From NCBI GenBank assembly GCA_964655115.1, contig CAZZKM010000006.1, positions 1 to 45,839 on the forward strand: a stretch of DNA of 45,839 nt, given 5' to 3'. The notes beneath the pieces are model-generated. The model worked only from the letters and a program-made list of their open reading frames with translations. It did no database searches and was not told the DNA's origin. Positions 7,822 through 15,596 of this stretch are shown in pieces. How positions within the stretch are numbered: position 1 is the stretch's first letter; each line of letters opens with the position of its first letter. Origin of the DNA: ATZT02 sp964655115 (GTDB lineage Bacteria; Actinomycetota; Actinomycetes; S36-B12; UBA5976). The position numbers and the translations under genes were made by a program.

Positions 7822-9027
7822 ATGCGAATTGGAATAGTTTGCCCATACGATTGGTCTGTTCCAGGGGGAGTAAAACAACACATCCAAGATTTAACCGAAT
7901 CACTTTTAGATTTAGGTCATTATGTAAATGTTTTAACTCCAACAAGTGAAGAAGAAAATCTACCAATTTATGCAACAAATGCAGGTAGCACAATTGCACT
8001 TCCATATAACGGCTCGATTGCCAGAATAAAATTTGATCCAGCAGCATTTGCTAGGACTAGAAATTGGTTAAGAAATGGCAAATTCGATATTTTGCATTTG
8101 CATGAACCAACAACTCCAAGTCCTTCAATAATTGCTGCATGGTCAGCAAGAGGACCAATTGTTGCAACGCATCATACTTCCAATGACAACATGTACGCGG
8201 TTAAAAATATGCAATTTTTATTACAGCCCATGATGGAAAAAGTTATAGCAAGAATTGCAGTTAGCGAAGACGCTAAAAAGACTATGATTGATCATTTTGG
8301 TGGTGATGCGGTAGTTATTCCAAATGGAGTACGAGTAAGTAATTTCAATAACGCTACGACTCTTGAAGGATTTGAAAAAGATAAAACTGTAGTTTTTTTA
8401 GGTCGATTAGATGAGCCAAGAAAAGGATTATCAGTCCTGATTGAAGCAATTCCAGAAGTTTTTGAAAAGTTTAATGATTTAAAATTACTTCTTGTTGGAC
8501 CTGGAAATGAATCAGAAATTTTAGAAAAAATCGATAAAAAATATCATAAACAAATAAAATTTAAGGGACTTGTCTCAAGTCAAATCAAAGCTTCCTGCTA
8601 TGCAACTGCTTCAGTTTATGTTGCTCCTAATTTAGGTGGAGAATCATTTGGAATTGTTTTACTTGAAGCAATGGCAAGTAAGACAACAGTTTTAGCATCG
8701 GATTTGCCTGCTTTCAAAAGAGTTTTAGATGATGGAAAATATGGAAAACTATTCAAAACAAACGATTCAATAGAATTGGCTAAATCACTGATTGAACTAC
8801 TCAATGACAAGCAATTACGTGATGATTATGTGCAAAAAGGTATCGAAAGAGCTAATCAATTTGATTGGTCTGTAATTGTCAAACAAATCCTTGATGTTTA
8901 TGAATCTGTCAAAAGCGTTGAAGGAAGAAATGTTAGAGAAGACTTTAGAGGCCAACTTTACGGAAGATTAACAAAGACCGGAAGACTTGACCGAAAAAGA
9001 GTCAAAAATACTTTTCTGACAGAATAG
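7822..9027 (+). CDS. pimA: Phosphatidylinositol alpha-mannosyltransferase (GT4)
   Basis: The 401-residue GT-B glycosyltransferase begins with the acceptor-side loop PYDWSVPGGVKQH (residues 8-20), typical of PimA. The donor site carries the retaining GT4 motif E-x7-E as ESFGIVLLE, with Glu274 and Glu282. PimA moves mannose from GDP-mannose to phosphatidyl-myo-inositol at the cytoplasmic membrane face, starting mannoside synthesis. It directly follows pgsA and the acyltransferase, so the three genes make a PI to acyl-PIM1 cassette. About 30 basic C-terminal residues extend past the catalytic fold. The start is the ATG directly after the upstream stop. Confidence 0.92.
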   Translation: MRIGIVCPYDWSVPGGVKQHIQDLTESLLDLGHYVNVLTPTSEEENLPIYATNAGSTIALPYNGSIARIKFDPAAFARTRNWLRNGKFDILHLHEPTTPSPSIIAAWSARGPIVATHHTSNDNMYAVKNMQFLLQPMMEKVIARIAVSEDAKKTMIDHFGGDAVVIPNGVRVSNFNNATTLEGFEKDKTVVFLGRLDEPRKGLSVLIEAIPEVFEKFNDLKLLLVGPGNESEILEKIDKKYHKQIKFKGLVSSQIKASCYATASVYVAPNLGGESFGIVLLEAMASKTTVLASDLPAFKRVLDDGKYGKLFKTNDSIELAKSLIELLNDKQLRDDYVQKGIERANQFDWSVIVKQILDVYESVKSVEGRNVREDFRGQLYGRLTKTGRLDRKRVKNTFLTE

Positions 9028-9032
9028 CGGGT

Positions 9033-9575
9033 GTGCAGACAAGTTACTGGATTGTTTTAGTTCTAGTTTTGTTTATTTATGCAATTTATCTATCTAATGT
9101 TGCAGGTAGACTAGACCGACTTCATCTAAAGGTAGAAAATGCTAGACAAGCACTAGATAGACAACTTGCTCTTAGAACTTCAATTTGCAAAGAAATCATT
9201 AAATTATCTGTACTTGACCAGAATTTGGTATCAGAATTAGAAAATGCTCTTAAGGATTCCATTCAAGAAGAATCTTTAGAAATTCACACTCAACAGGAAT
9301 GGGAAATTGAAACTAGAGTTTCAATTGCGCTTTCAAACATTTTTGATGATGAAAAGATTACAAAAATCATTAATGATAAAAAACTTTTAACAGAAATAGC
9401 AGCAGCTATTAGACGAGTATCTTATGCTCTGACTTTTTATAATGATGCTGCAAAAAGTGCTATCAAAGTAAGAAAGCGTTGGACGGTTAGATTTTTTAGA
9501 CTCTTTGGTAGAGCGGCTATGCCAGAAATAATCAGTTTTCAAGTCCAAATCCCTCGAGGCATTGAACACTATTAA
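9033..9575 (+). CDS. Single-pass membrane protein, LemA-like, function unknown
   Basis: The 180-residue product has one N-terminal membrane helix (about residues 5-22) followed by a long helical, charged cytoplasmic region. The GRLDRLHLKVENARQALDRQ stretch at about 25-44 and the later LTFYNDAA segment near 136-143 resemble LemA-family proteins, including the usual YN pair. In other actinobacteria, as I recall, a comparable membrane protein lies between pimA and pdxS, but its function is not known. The gene starts at GTG five bases after the pimA stop and ends 65 bp before pdxS, where a promoter can be placed. It probably belongs to the pim transcript. Confidence 0.6.
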   Translation: MQTSYWIVLVLVLFIYAIYLSNVAGRLDRLHLKVENARQALDRQLALRTSICKEIIKLSVLDQNLVSELENALKDSIQEESLEIHTQQEWEIETRVSIALSNIFDDEKITKIINDKKLLTEIAAAIRRVSYALTFYNDAAKSAIKVRKRWTVRFFRLFGRAAMPEIISFQVQIPRGIEHY

Positions 9576-9583
9576 GCCTTAAA

Positions 9584-9611
9584 TTGTGAAAAACTGGACT
9601 TCGGTTAGAAT
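9584..9611 (+). promoter_or_regulatory. Predicted promoter of pdxST
   Basis: TTGTGA at 9584-9589 and TAGAAT at 9606-9611 are separated by 16 bp, close to the sigma-70-type consensus. Transcription would start near 9618, giving a leader of about 23 bases that still contains the ribosome binding site at about 9627-9632. It occupies the largest gap between the pim and pdx genes. Confidence 0.5.
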
Positions 9612-9640
9612 TTAGAAAACCAAATCACAGGAATAAAAAA

Positions 9641-10534
9641 TTGTCACAAAATAACAGCGTTGGAACACCAAGAGTTAAGCAAGGCATGGCAGAAATGCTT
9701 AAGGGTGGCGTCATCATGGATGTCATCGATGCAAAGCAAGCAAAAATTGCAGAAAATGCTGGCGCAGTTGCCGTAATGGCATTGGAAAGAGTTCCTGCAG
9801 ATATTAGAAAAGATGGCGGAGTAGCTCGAATGAGTGATCCGGACATGATTGATGAAATTATTAACGCTGTATCTATTCCAGTTATGGCCAAAGCAAGAAT
9901 TGGTCACATAGTTGAAGCACAAGTTTTACAAAGTATTGGCGTTGACTACATTGACGAATCAGAAGTTTTAACACCAGCAGATGAATCAAATCATATTGAT
10001 AAATGGCAATTTACAGTTCCGTTTGTTTGCGGCGCAACGAATTTAGGTGAAGCTTTAAGAAGAATTGCAGAAGGTGCAGCAATGATTCGATCTAAAGGCG
10101 AAGCTGGAACCGGAAATGTTGTAGAAGCTGTAAGACACATGCGCACCATTCGTGGCGACATTGCAAAATTAAAAGGTTTAAGTAAAGAAGAGCTCTACAC
10201 TGCAGCAAAAAATTTACAGTCTCCTTATGAATTGGTTGCACAAGTTGCAGAACTTGGAAAGTTACCAGTTGTTTTATTCACAGCGGGTGGAATTGCAACT
10301 CCAGCAGATGCTGCATTAATGATGCAACTTGGAGCAGATGGTGTATTTGTTGGTTCAGGAATTTTCAAATCTGGAGATCCAGCACAAAGAGCAAAAGCAA
10401 TTGTTGATGCGACGACTAATTTTGATAATCCAGATGTTATTGCAAAAGTTTCTCGTGGGTTAGGTGAAGCAATGGTTGGTATTAACATTGACACACTATC
10501 TGCTTCTGAAAGGTTTGCCGGACGCGGCTGGTGA
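9641..10534 (+). CDS. pdxS: Pyridoxal 5'-phosphate synthase, PdxS subunit
   Basis: The 297-residue beta/alpha-barrel subunit makes pyridoxal 5'-phosphate from ribose 5-phosphate, glyceraldehyde 3-phosphate and ammonia supplied by PdxT. The two catalytic lysines are recognisable: Lys84 in VMAKARIGH and Lys152 in RSKGEAGTGNVVEA. The phosphate-binding AGGIATPAD and GSGIFKS segments follow. The length matches the family. The start is TTG 9641, followed by SQNNS, with an upstream ACAGGAA ribosome binding site. The adjacent pdxT begins six bases after the stop. The gene therefore provides vitamin B6 independence without the DXP-dependent PdxA/PdxJ route. Confidence 0.97.
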   Translation: MSQNNSVGTPRVKQGMAEMLKGGVIMDVIDAKQAKIAENAGAVAVMALERVPADIRKDGGVARMSDPDMIDEIINAVSIPVMAKARIGHIVEAQVLQSIGVDYIDESEVLTPADESNHIDKWQFTVPFVCGATNLGEALRRIAEGAAMIRSKGEAGTGNVVEAVRHMRTIRGDIAKLKGLSKEELYTAAKNLQSPYELVAQVAELGKLPVVLFTAGGIATPADAALMMQLGADGVFVGSGIFKSGDPAQRAKAIVDATTNFDNPDVIAKVSRGLGEAMVGINIDTLSASERFAGRGW

Positions 10535-10540
10535 CTTCGT

Positions 10541-11149
10541 TTGTTACGAGTCGGAGTTTTAGCCCTTCAAGGCGACGTTAGAGAACATATAAATAGTTTA
10601 AGTTCGCTAAATGTTGCTGTGCAAAAAGTAAGAAGTGTTGAAGAACTAGAAACTGTAAATGCACTTGTAATTCCAGGTGGTGAATCAACCACAATTAGTA
10701 TGCTGTGCAAACGAGTTGGACTTATGAAAGCATTGAAACAATTCGTCAAAGAAAAAAAAGCTGTTTATGGTTCATGTGCTGGGATGATAATGCTTGCCGA
10801 TGAAATTTTAGATGGAAGAAAAGATCAAGAAACTATTGGTGGGCTAGATATAACTGTTAGAAGAAATGCATTTGGACGACAAGTTGATTCTTTCGAAACT
10901 GATTTAAAAATTAAGAATCTAGATCAAGAATTTAGAGCTGTGTTTATACGAGCACCTTGGGTTGAAAGAATTGGATCTGAAGTAGAGGTCTTAGCCTCAG
11001 TAAAAACTTCTGACAATAAAGATCACCCAGTGATGGTTCGACAAGAAAATTTATTAGCAACAGCTTTTCATCCTGAACTAACACCTGATACTCGTGTACA
11101 TGAATATTTTGTGCAAATGGCAAAATCTGCAGTAAGTGTGAGAAATTAA
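10541..11149 (+). CDS. pdxT: Pyridoxal 5'-phosphate synthase, glutaminase subunit PdxT
   Basis: The 202-residue class I glutamine amidotransferase releases ammonia from glutamine and channels it to PdxS. The catalytic triad is visible as Cys79 in GSCAGM and His177/Glu179 in AFHPELTPD. The GGESTT oxyanion-region motif lies near residues 47-52. The start is TTG 10541, six bases after the pdxS stop. A later alternative start would remove the conserved VGVLALQGDVREH beginning, so TTG is the right choice. yebC follows after eight bases. Confidence 0.96.
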   Translation: MLRVGVLALQGDVREHINSLSSLNVAVQKVRSVEELETVNALVIPGGESTTISMLCKRVGLMKALKQFVKEKKAVYGSCAGMIMLADEILDGRKDQETIGGLDITVRRNAFGRQVDSFETDLKIKNLDQEFRAVFIRAPWVERIGSEVEVLASVKTSDNKDHPVMVRQENLLATAFHPELTPDTRVHEYFVQMAKSAVSVRN

Positions 11150-11157
11150 GGAAAAAA

Positions 11158-11910
11158 ATGTCTGGGCATAGTAAATGGGCAACTACAAAACATAAGAAAG
11201 CTATTATTGATTCCAGACGAGCCAAATTGTTTGCCAAACTTGTTAAAAAGATTGAAGTGGCGGCACGTTTAGGTGGACCAGACGTTGATGGAAATCCAGC
11301 ATTATTTGATGCGATTCAAAAAGCAAAAAAGAATTCAGTGCCCAATGACAATATTGATAGAGCAGTAAAACGTGGCGGGGGACTTGAAGAAGGTGCTGCT
11401 GATTATCAAACAATCATGTATGAAGGTTATGGTCCAAATGGAGTGGCAATTCTAATTGAATGTTTAACAGATAATAGAAATAGAGCCGCAGGCGATGTAA
11501 GGCTTGTTATGTCTTCTAATCAAGGAAATATGGCCGATCCCGGATCTGTTTCATATATGTTTTCAAGAAAAGGGGTTGTAATTATCCCTAAAAATAATGC
11601 TTTAACTGAGGATGAAATTTTAAGTTCTGTTCTTGATGCAGGAGCTGAAGAAGTAAATGATTTAGGAGAGGCTTTTGAAGTAATTAGTGAGCCTAACGAT
11701 TTAGTGAATGTTAGAACTGCTCTACAAAATTCAAAAATTGAATATGATTCTGCAGATACCTCATTTGTCCCATCGGTTAGTGTTTCATTAGACGCAGAAG
11801 CTGCTAAAAAAATATTTACCTTAATTGAAGAATTAGAAGATCTAGATGATGTTCAAACAGTTTGGGCAAATTTTGATGTTTCTGACGAAGTTATGGCACA
11901 AGTTGGATAA
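11158..11910 (+). CDS. yebC: YebC/PmpR-family regulatory and translation-associated protein
   Basis: The 250-residue protein has the family's unmistakable N-terminus MSGHSKWATTKHKKA and the later DNRNRAAGDVR block near residues 105-115. YebC proteins were first described as DNA-binding regulators. More recent work links YebC paralogues to translation through proline stretches. A GGAAAAAA ribosome binding site precedes the ATG. The gene lies between pdxT and ruvC, as in mycobacteria and streptomycetes. I see no sequence feature that decides between the transcriptional and translational roles. Confidence 0.95.
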   Translation: MSGHSKWATTKHKKAIIDSRRAKLFAKLVKKIEVAARLGGPDVDGNPALFDAIQKAKKNSVPNDNIDRAVKRGGGLEEGAADYQTIMYEGYGPNGVAILIECLTDNRNRAAGDVRLVMSSNQGNMADPGSVSYMFSRKGVVIIPKNNALTEDEILSSVLDAGAEEVNDLGEAFEVISEPNDLVNVRTALQNSKIEYDSADTSFVPSVSVSLDAEAAKKIFTLIEELEDLDDVQTVWANFDVSDEVMAQVG

Positions 11911-11947
11911 AATTAGTTAAAAATTACTGAAGGGTCCATAACTCATA

Positions 11948-12454
11948 ATGAGAGTTTTAGGTGTCGACCCAGGTTTGACAAGGTGTGGTTTAGCCATTGT
12001 TGATGAGTTGCCTGGCAGAAAAGTATTGCTCAAAACGGTGATGGTTTTTAGAACCGATGCCACAAATGATTTATCGCAAAGATTATTAGAACTAGATGAA
12101 GCATTGGTTAAAGTTATAAAAGAATTTAAACCAGATTCAGTCGCAGTGGAACAAGTATTTAGTCAACACAATTTAAAATCTGTCATGGGCACTGCCCAAG
12201 CCGCAGGACTTGCGATTTTAAATGCAGCAAAAGCCAACTGTGAAGTTTTTACTTATACTCCAACTCAAGTTAAGGCTTCTGTAACTGGTTCTGGAAAAGC
12301 AGACAAACGCCAAATGGGTCGAATGATTCAAAAAATTTGTAACTTATCTTCACCGTTATCCCCACCAGATGCTTCAGATGCAGTTGCTTTAGCGGTGTGT
12401 CATTTGTGGAGAAACAGTACAGTGGAGAAAATAAAGAAAAGAAAAGTCTCATGA
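11948..12454 (+). CDS. ruvC: Holliday junction endodeoxyribonuclease RuvC
   Basis: The 168-residue resolvase keeps the four acidic catalytic residues of the RNase H-like fold: Asp7 (GVDPG), Glu68 (VAVEQVF), Asp141 and Asp144 (PPDASDAVA). It cuts four-way junctions after RuvAB branch migration. The start is ATG 11948. GAAGGG about 14 bases upstream is rather far for a normal ribosome binding site. The stop TGA overlaps the ruvA ATG by four bases, giving coupled translation of ruvC, ruvA and ruvB. Confidence 0.96.
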   Translation: MRVLGVDPGLTRCGLAIVDELPGRKVLLKTVMVFRTDATNDLSQRLLELDEALVKVIKEFKPDSVAVEQVFSQHNLKSVMGTAQAAGLAILNAAKANCEVFTYTPTQVKASVTGSGKADKRQMGRMIQKICNLSSPLSPPDASDAVALAVCHLWRNSTVEKIKKRKVS

Positions 12455-13026
12455 TTGCATTTGTAAAAGGAAAACTGACAGAAATATCTGCACTAGGTGC
12501 AGTAGTTGAAGTTGGTGGAGTTGGCATGAATTTAGTTACATCAGCTAATGCATTGCATGGGAAAAAAGAAGGCGATCAAGTAATTGTTCCAACTGTTTTA
12601 GTAGTTAGAGAAGATAGTTTCACTCTTTATGGGTTTGCTGATGAGAATGAAAAAGAAATGTTTTTACTTCTACAAACAGTTTCAGGAATAGGACCCAGAA
12701 TGGCATTAAATGCTATTTCTGTCATGGGAGAAGAAAAATTAAGCCAAGCAATTTCTAATTCTGATGTCGTTGCTTTAACTACAGTTCCTGGAATTGGTAA
12801 AAAAGGAGCCCAAAGATTAATTCTTGAATTGTCTGACAAATTAATTTCAAGTAATTCAAATAAATCAACTTCAGTTAAAGATTCTTTAATTTCAGCATTG
12901 ATGGGACTTGGATGGAATAAAAAAGATGCTCTAAACGCTGCTGATCAAGTTGAAATCCCTGCAAATGAATCAGAACTTTCTATTGCTTTAAGACAAGCAC
13001 TTCAAATATTGAGTAAATCTAAATGA
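12451..13026 (+). CDS. ruvA: Holliday junction branch migration protein RuvA
   Basis: The 191-residue protein starts with MIAFVKGKLTEI, the normal RuvA beginning, at ATG 12451. The frame is open further upstream to 12397, but that extension lies inside ruvC and adds no RuvA homology. An OB-fold covers roughly residues 1-62. Two helix-hairpin-helix motifs follow, the second as TTVPGIGKKGAQRLILEL at about 110-127. The C-terminal domain that contacts RuvB is at about 145-190. It binds Holliday junctions and loads the RuvB motor. The gene overlaps ruvC and ruvB by ATGA at both ends. Confidence 0.96.
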   Translation: MIAFVKGKLTEISALGAVVEVGGVGMNLVTSANALHGKKEGDQVIVPTVLVVREDSFTLYGFADENEKEMFLLLQTVSGIGPRMALNAISVMGEEKLSQAISNSDVVALTTVPGIGKKGAQRLILELSDKLISSNSNKSTSVKDSLISALMGLGWNKKDALNAADQVEIPANESELSIALRQALQILSKSK

Positions 13027-13916
13027 GTTCAGATAAAGATTTAAGTTCAGATTTAGGATTAGAAATTATCCGACTAGATTTAAATGATGAAGATCGTCAA
13101 GTAGAAGGTGCATTAAGACCAAAAAATTTAGAGGAATTTATTGGTCAACATCGAGTACGAGAACAGTTGGACTTNNNNNNNNNNNNNNNNNNNNNNNNNN
13201 NNNNNNNNNNNNNNNNNNNNNNNNNNNNNNNNNNNNNNNNNNNNNNNNNNNNNNNNNNNNNNNNNNNNNNNNNNATGGAAGATTATCGAGTTGATGTAGT
13301 TGTTGGTAAAGGCGTAGGCGCAAACGCAATTGGATTGGATTTACCAGCCTTTACTTTAATTGGTGCAACAACTCGGGCAGGTTTATTGCCAAGTCCTTTA
13401 CGGGACCGATTTGGTTTTACAGCTCATCTTGATTTTTATGAATCTAGTGAAATTGAACAAATAATTAATAGATCTTCAAATTTATTAAAAATTGAAATAA
13501 CTGAGGATGCTGCAAATGAAATTGCAAGAAGATCTAGAGGAACGCCTCGCGTTGCAAATAGATTGCTAAGAAGAGTTAGAGATTATGCTCAAGTAAATTC
13601 AAACGGCAAAGTAGATTTGGATGTTGCGAAAAAAGCTTTGAGTTTATTTGAAATTGACGATAAAGGTTTAGACAGAATAGATAGATCTGTTTTGGATGCC
13701 TTAGTAAATAAGTTTGGGGGAGGGCCAGTAGGTTTATCAACTTTAGCTGTTGCAGTCGGTGAAGAGCCTGAAACTGTTGAGGATATGTCAGAACCATATT
13801 TAGTAAGGGTTGGATATATTTCACGTTCGCCACGAGGACGTATTGCAACTGCGATGGCATTTAAATTGTTGGGAAAATCTGTACCAGCGCAACAAATACT
13901 CGATATAAACGAGTAA
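13023..13916 (+). CDS. ruvB: Holliday junction branch migration ATPase RuvB, interrupted by an assembly gap
   Basis: The ends of RuvB are clear: LRPKNLEEFIGQHRVREQL before the gap, and MEDYRVDVVVGKG, IGATTRAGLLPSPLRDRFG and the winged-helix C-terminus GGPVGLSTLAVAVGEE after it. The run of 100 N at 13175-13274 removes Walker A, Walker B and the region between. Typical RuvB has about 340 residues, whereas this frame has 297 including 34 unknown. The real missing DNA is therefore probably about 250-270 bp and the N run is a fixed-size placeholder. The frame continues after the gap only because of the placeholder length. I see no evidence of a real disruption. Confidence 0.9.
   Translation: MSSDKDLSSDLGLEIIRLDLNDEDRQVEGALRPKNLEEFIGQHRVREQLDXXXXXXXXXXXXXXXXXXXXXXXXXXXXXXXXXXMEDYRVDVVVGKGVGANAIGLDLPAFTLIGATTRAGLLPSPLRDRFGFTAHLDFYESSEIEQIINRSSNLLKIEITEDAANEIARRSRGTPRVANRLLRRVRDYAQVNSNGKVDLDVAKKALSLFEIDDKGLDRIDRSVLDALVNKFGGGPVGLSTLAVAVGEEPETVEDMSEPYLVRVGYISRSPRGRIATAMAFKLLGKSVPAQQILDINE
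13175..13274. other. Assembly gap of exactly 100 N inside ruvB
   Basis: One hundred consecutive undetermined bases replace the ATPase core of ruvB. The round number and the deficit against normal RuvB length show that this is a scaffold-joining placeholder of unknown true length. Sequence on both sides belongs to the same gene, so the join itself is credible. Confidence 0.97.
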
Positions 13917-14015
13917 ACCTGACCAGTTTGGACTTATTTTTTAGTCATAGGCAATACTTGAATTAATAAAAATAAACTTGCAATTTAAATTAAATTTTAT
14001 AGGAGTTAAGACAAA

Positions 14016-15596
14016 TTGTCTGCCGCAAATAAATCTAGACCAGGAAGATCACTATTTTTATTACTAATTGTTAGCGCTGGATTATTTTTATGGGGATATT
14101 GGCCAGGTGCTTCACACGAAGCAAGACTTGGATTGGATTTAAGAGGTGGAACGCAAGTAATTCTTACACCTGAATTAGCTCCAGGCACACAAGGAACTTT
14201 AACTCAAGATCAAATTGATCAATCTGTAGAAATTATTCGACAAAGAGTTAACGGTTTTGGTGTTGCAGAAGCCGAAGTTACAGTTCAGGGAAGTGGCACA
14301 AATGCTGCAATTGTTGTAACAGTTCCTGGAGTAAATCCTGAAGGAATTACTAATCTATTAAAGCAAACCGCACGTTTAGATTTTCGCGCAGTTTTAGCAG
14401 CAGCAAATGGTTTTGAAGTTATTTCTCCCGAAACTAATGCTTCTCCTTCAGCTGAGGCAACTCAATCACCAAGTCCTGCGCCAACAACTAAAAAACCAAC
14501 CCAACTTCCTATCCAAGCTGCAACTTCAGATGAAATTTATGATCAATATTTAAATTTGAATTGTTTAGATCAAGGACTTCTCCAAGGCGGAAAAGCAGAT
14601 GATCCAACGAAATACACTTTGACATGTTCGAAAGATGGATTTGAAAAATTTGTTTTGGCACCTTCATTTATTACAGGTGATCAAGTAAGTGACTCTCAAG
14701 CATCTTTACCGCAACAAGGCGCTGGAGGTTGGATGGTTTTGTTGGATTTTGATTCAACTGGAGCCACTAAATTAACTGAAGCCTCTACTAATTTAAGTAA
14801 ATTGCCTTCACCACAAAATCGATTTGGAATCGTACTTGATGGACTTGTAGTTTCAGCACCATTCTTTTCTGAACCAATTCTTGGTGGTAAAGCACAGATT
14901 GAAGGAAGTTTCAAAGCAGAAGAAGCTAAACAACTTGCACAAGTTTTAAGATACGGGGCTTTACCTGTAACGCTAACTATCGCAGAATCTACTTCAATTA
15001 GTCCAACACTTGGACAAGATCAATTAAGTGCTGGATTATTAGCTGGAGCAATTGGTTTAGGTCTAGTGGTTGTATATTTATTAATTTATTATCGTGCTCT
15101 AGGTTTTGTTGCGGTATTTAGCTTAGTGGTAGCAGCAATTTTTACATGGGTTTCAATAATTGCCTTAGGAAGAACAATTGGTTTTACTTTAACTTTGGCT
15201 GGTATTGCCGGAGCAATTGTTGCAATCGGTATTACAGCTGACTCATTTGTGGTTTATTTTGAAAGAATTAGAGATGAAATTCGTGATGGAAAATCTTTGA
15301 GAGTTGCAACTGAATTAGGTTGGATTAGAGCTAGAAGAACTCTTCTTGCCGCAGATTTTGTTTCACTTTTGGCAGCAATAGTTTTATATGCACTAAGTGT
15401 GGGAAGTGTTAGAGGATTTGCTTTCACATTAGGGCTAACCACGATTATTGACGTGATTGTGGCATTTTGGTTTACTCATCCATTAGTTACTTATTTTGGT
15501 AAATCAAGTTGGGCAGAACGAGGCGGAATTTTAACCGGAGTATCAAAGAAAAGATTGACTGTAGGAAGTCAAATACTTTCAGGTGGTGACAGATAA
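14016..15596 (+). CDS. secD: Protein translocase subunit SecD
   Basis: The 526-residue subunit of the Sec accessory complex has an N-terminal membrane helix (about residues 11-27), the LGLDLRGGTQVIL motif at about 38-50, a large extracytoplasmic domain and five C-terminal membrane helices. With SecF it uses the proton gradient to help pull proteins out of SecYEG. A Ser/Pro/Thr-rich linker at about residues 142-168 interrupts the extracytoplasmic domain, as is common in actinobacterial SecD. The start is TTG 14016 with AGGAG at 14001-14005. secF begins immediately after the stop. The usual upstream yajC is missing: only 99 bp separate ruvB from secD. Confidence 0.96.
   Translation: MSAANKSRPGRSLFLLLIVSAGLFLWGYWPGASHEARLGLDLRGGTQVILTPELAPGTQGTLTQDQIDQSVEIIRQRVNGFGVAEAEVTVQGSGTNAAIVVTVPGVNPEGITNLLKQTARLDFRAVLAAANGFEVISPETNASPSAEATQSPSPAPTTKKPTQLPIQAATSDEIYDQYLNLNCLDQGLLQGGKADDPTKYTLTCSKDGFEKFVLAPSFITGDQVSDSQASLPQQGAGGWMVLLDFDSTGATKLTEASTNLSKLPSPQNRFGIVLDGLVVSAPFFSEPILGGKAQIEGSFKAEEAKQLAQVLRYGALPVTLTIAESTSISPTLGQDQLSAGLLAGAIGLGLVVVYLLIYYRALGFVAVFSLVVAAIFTWVSIIALGRTIGFTLTLAGIAGAIVAIGITADSFVVYFERIRDEIRDGKSLRVATELGWIRARRTLLAADFVSLLAAIVLYALSVGSVRGFAFTLGLTTIIDVIVAFWFTHPLVTYFGKSSWAERGGILTGVSKKRLTVGSQILSGGDR

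Noticed and set aside
7739..8047. Minus-strand leucine-rich frame over the patA/pimA junction
   Set aside because: The leucine and phenylalanine bias is that of a frame antisense to A-rich coding DNA, and both plus-strand genes are certain.
13023..13916. ruvB as a true pseudogene
   Set aside because: The only interruption is the N placeholder; both flanks are intact, conserved and end at a normal stop.
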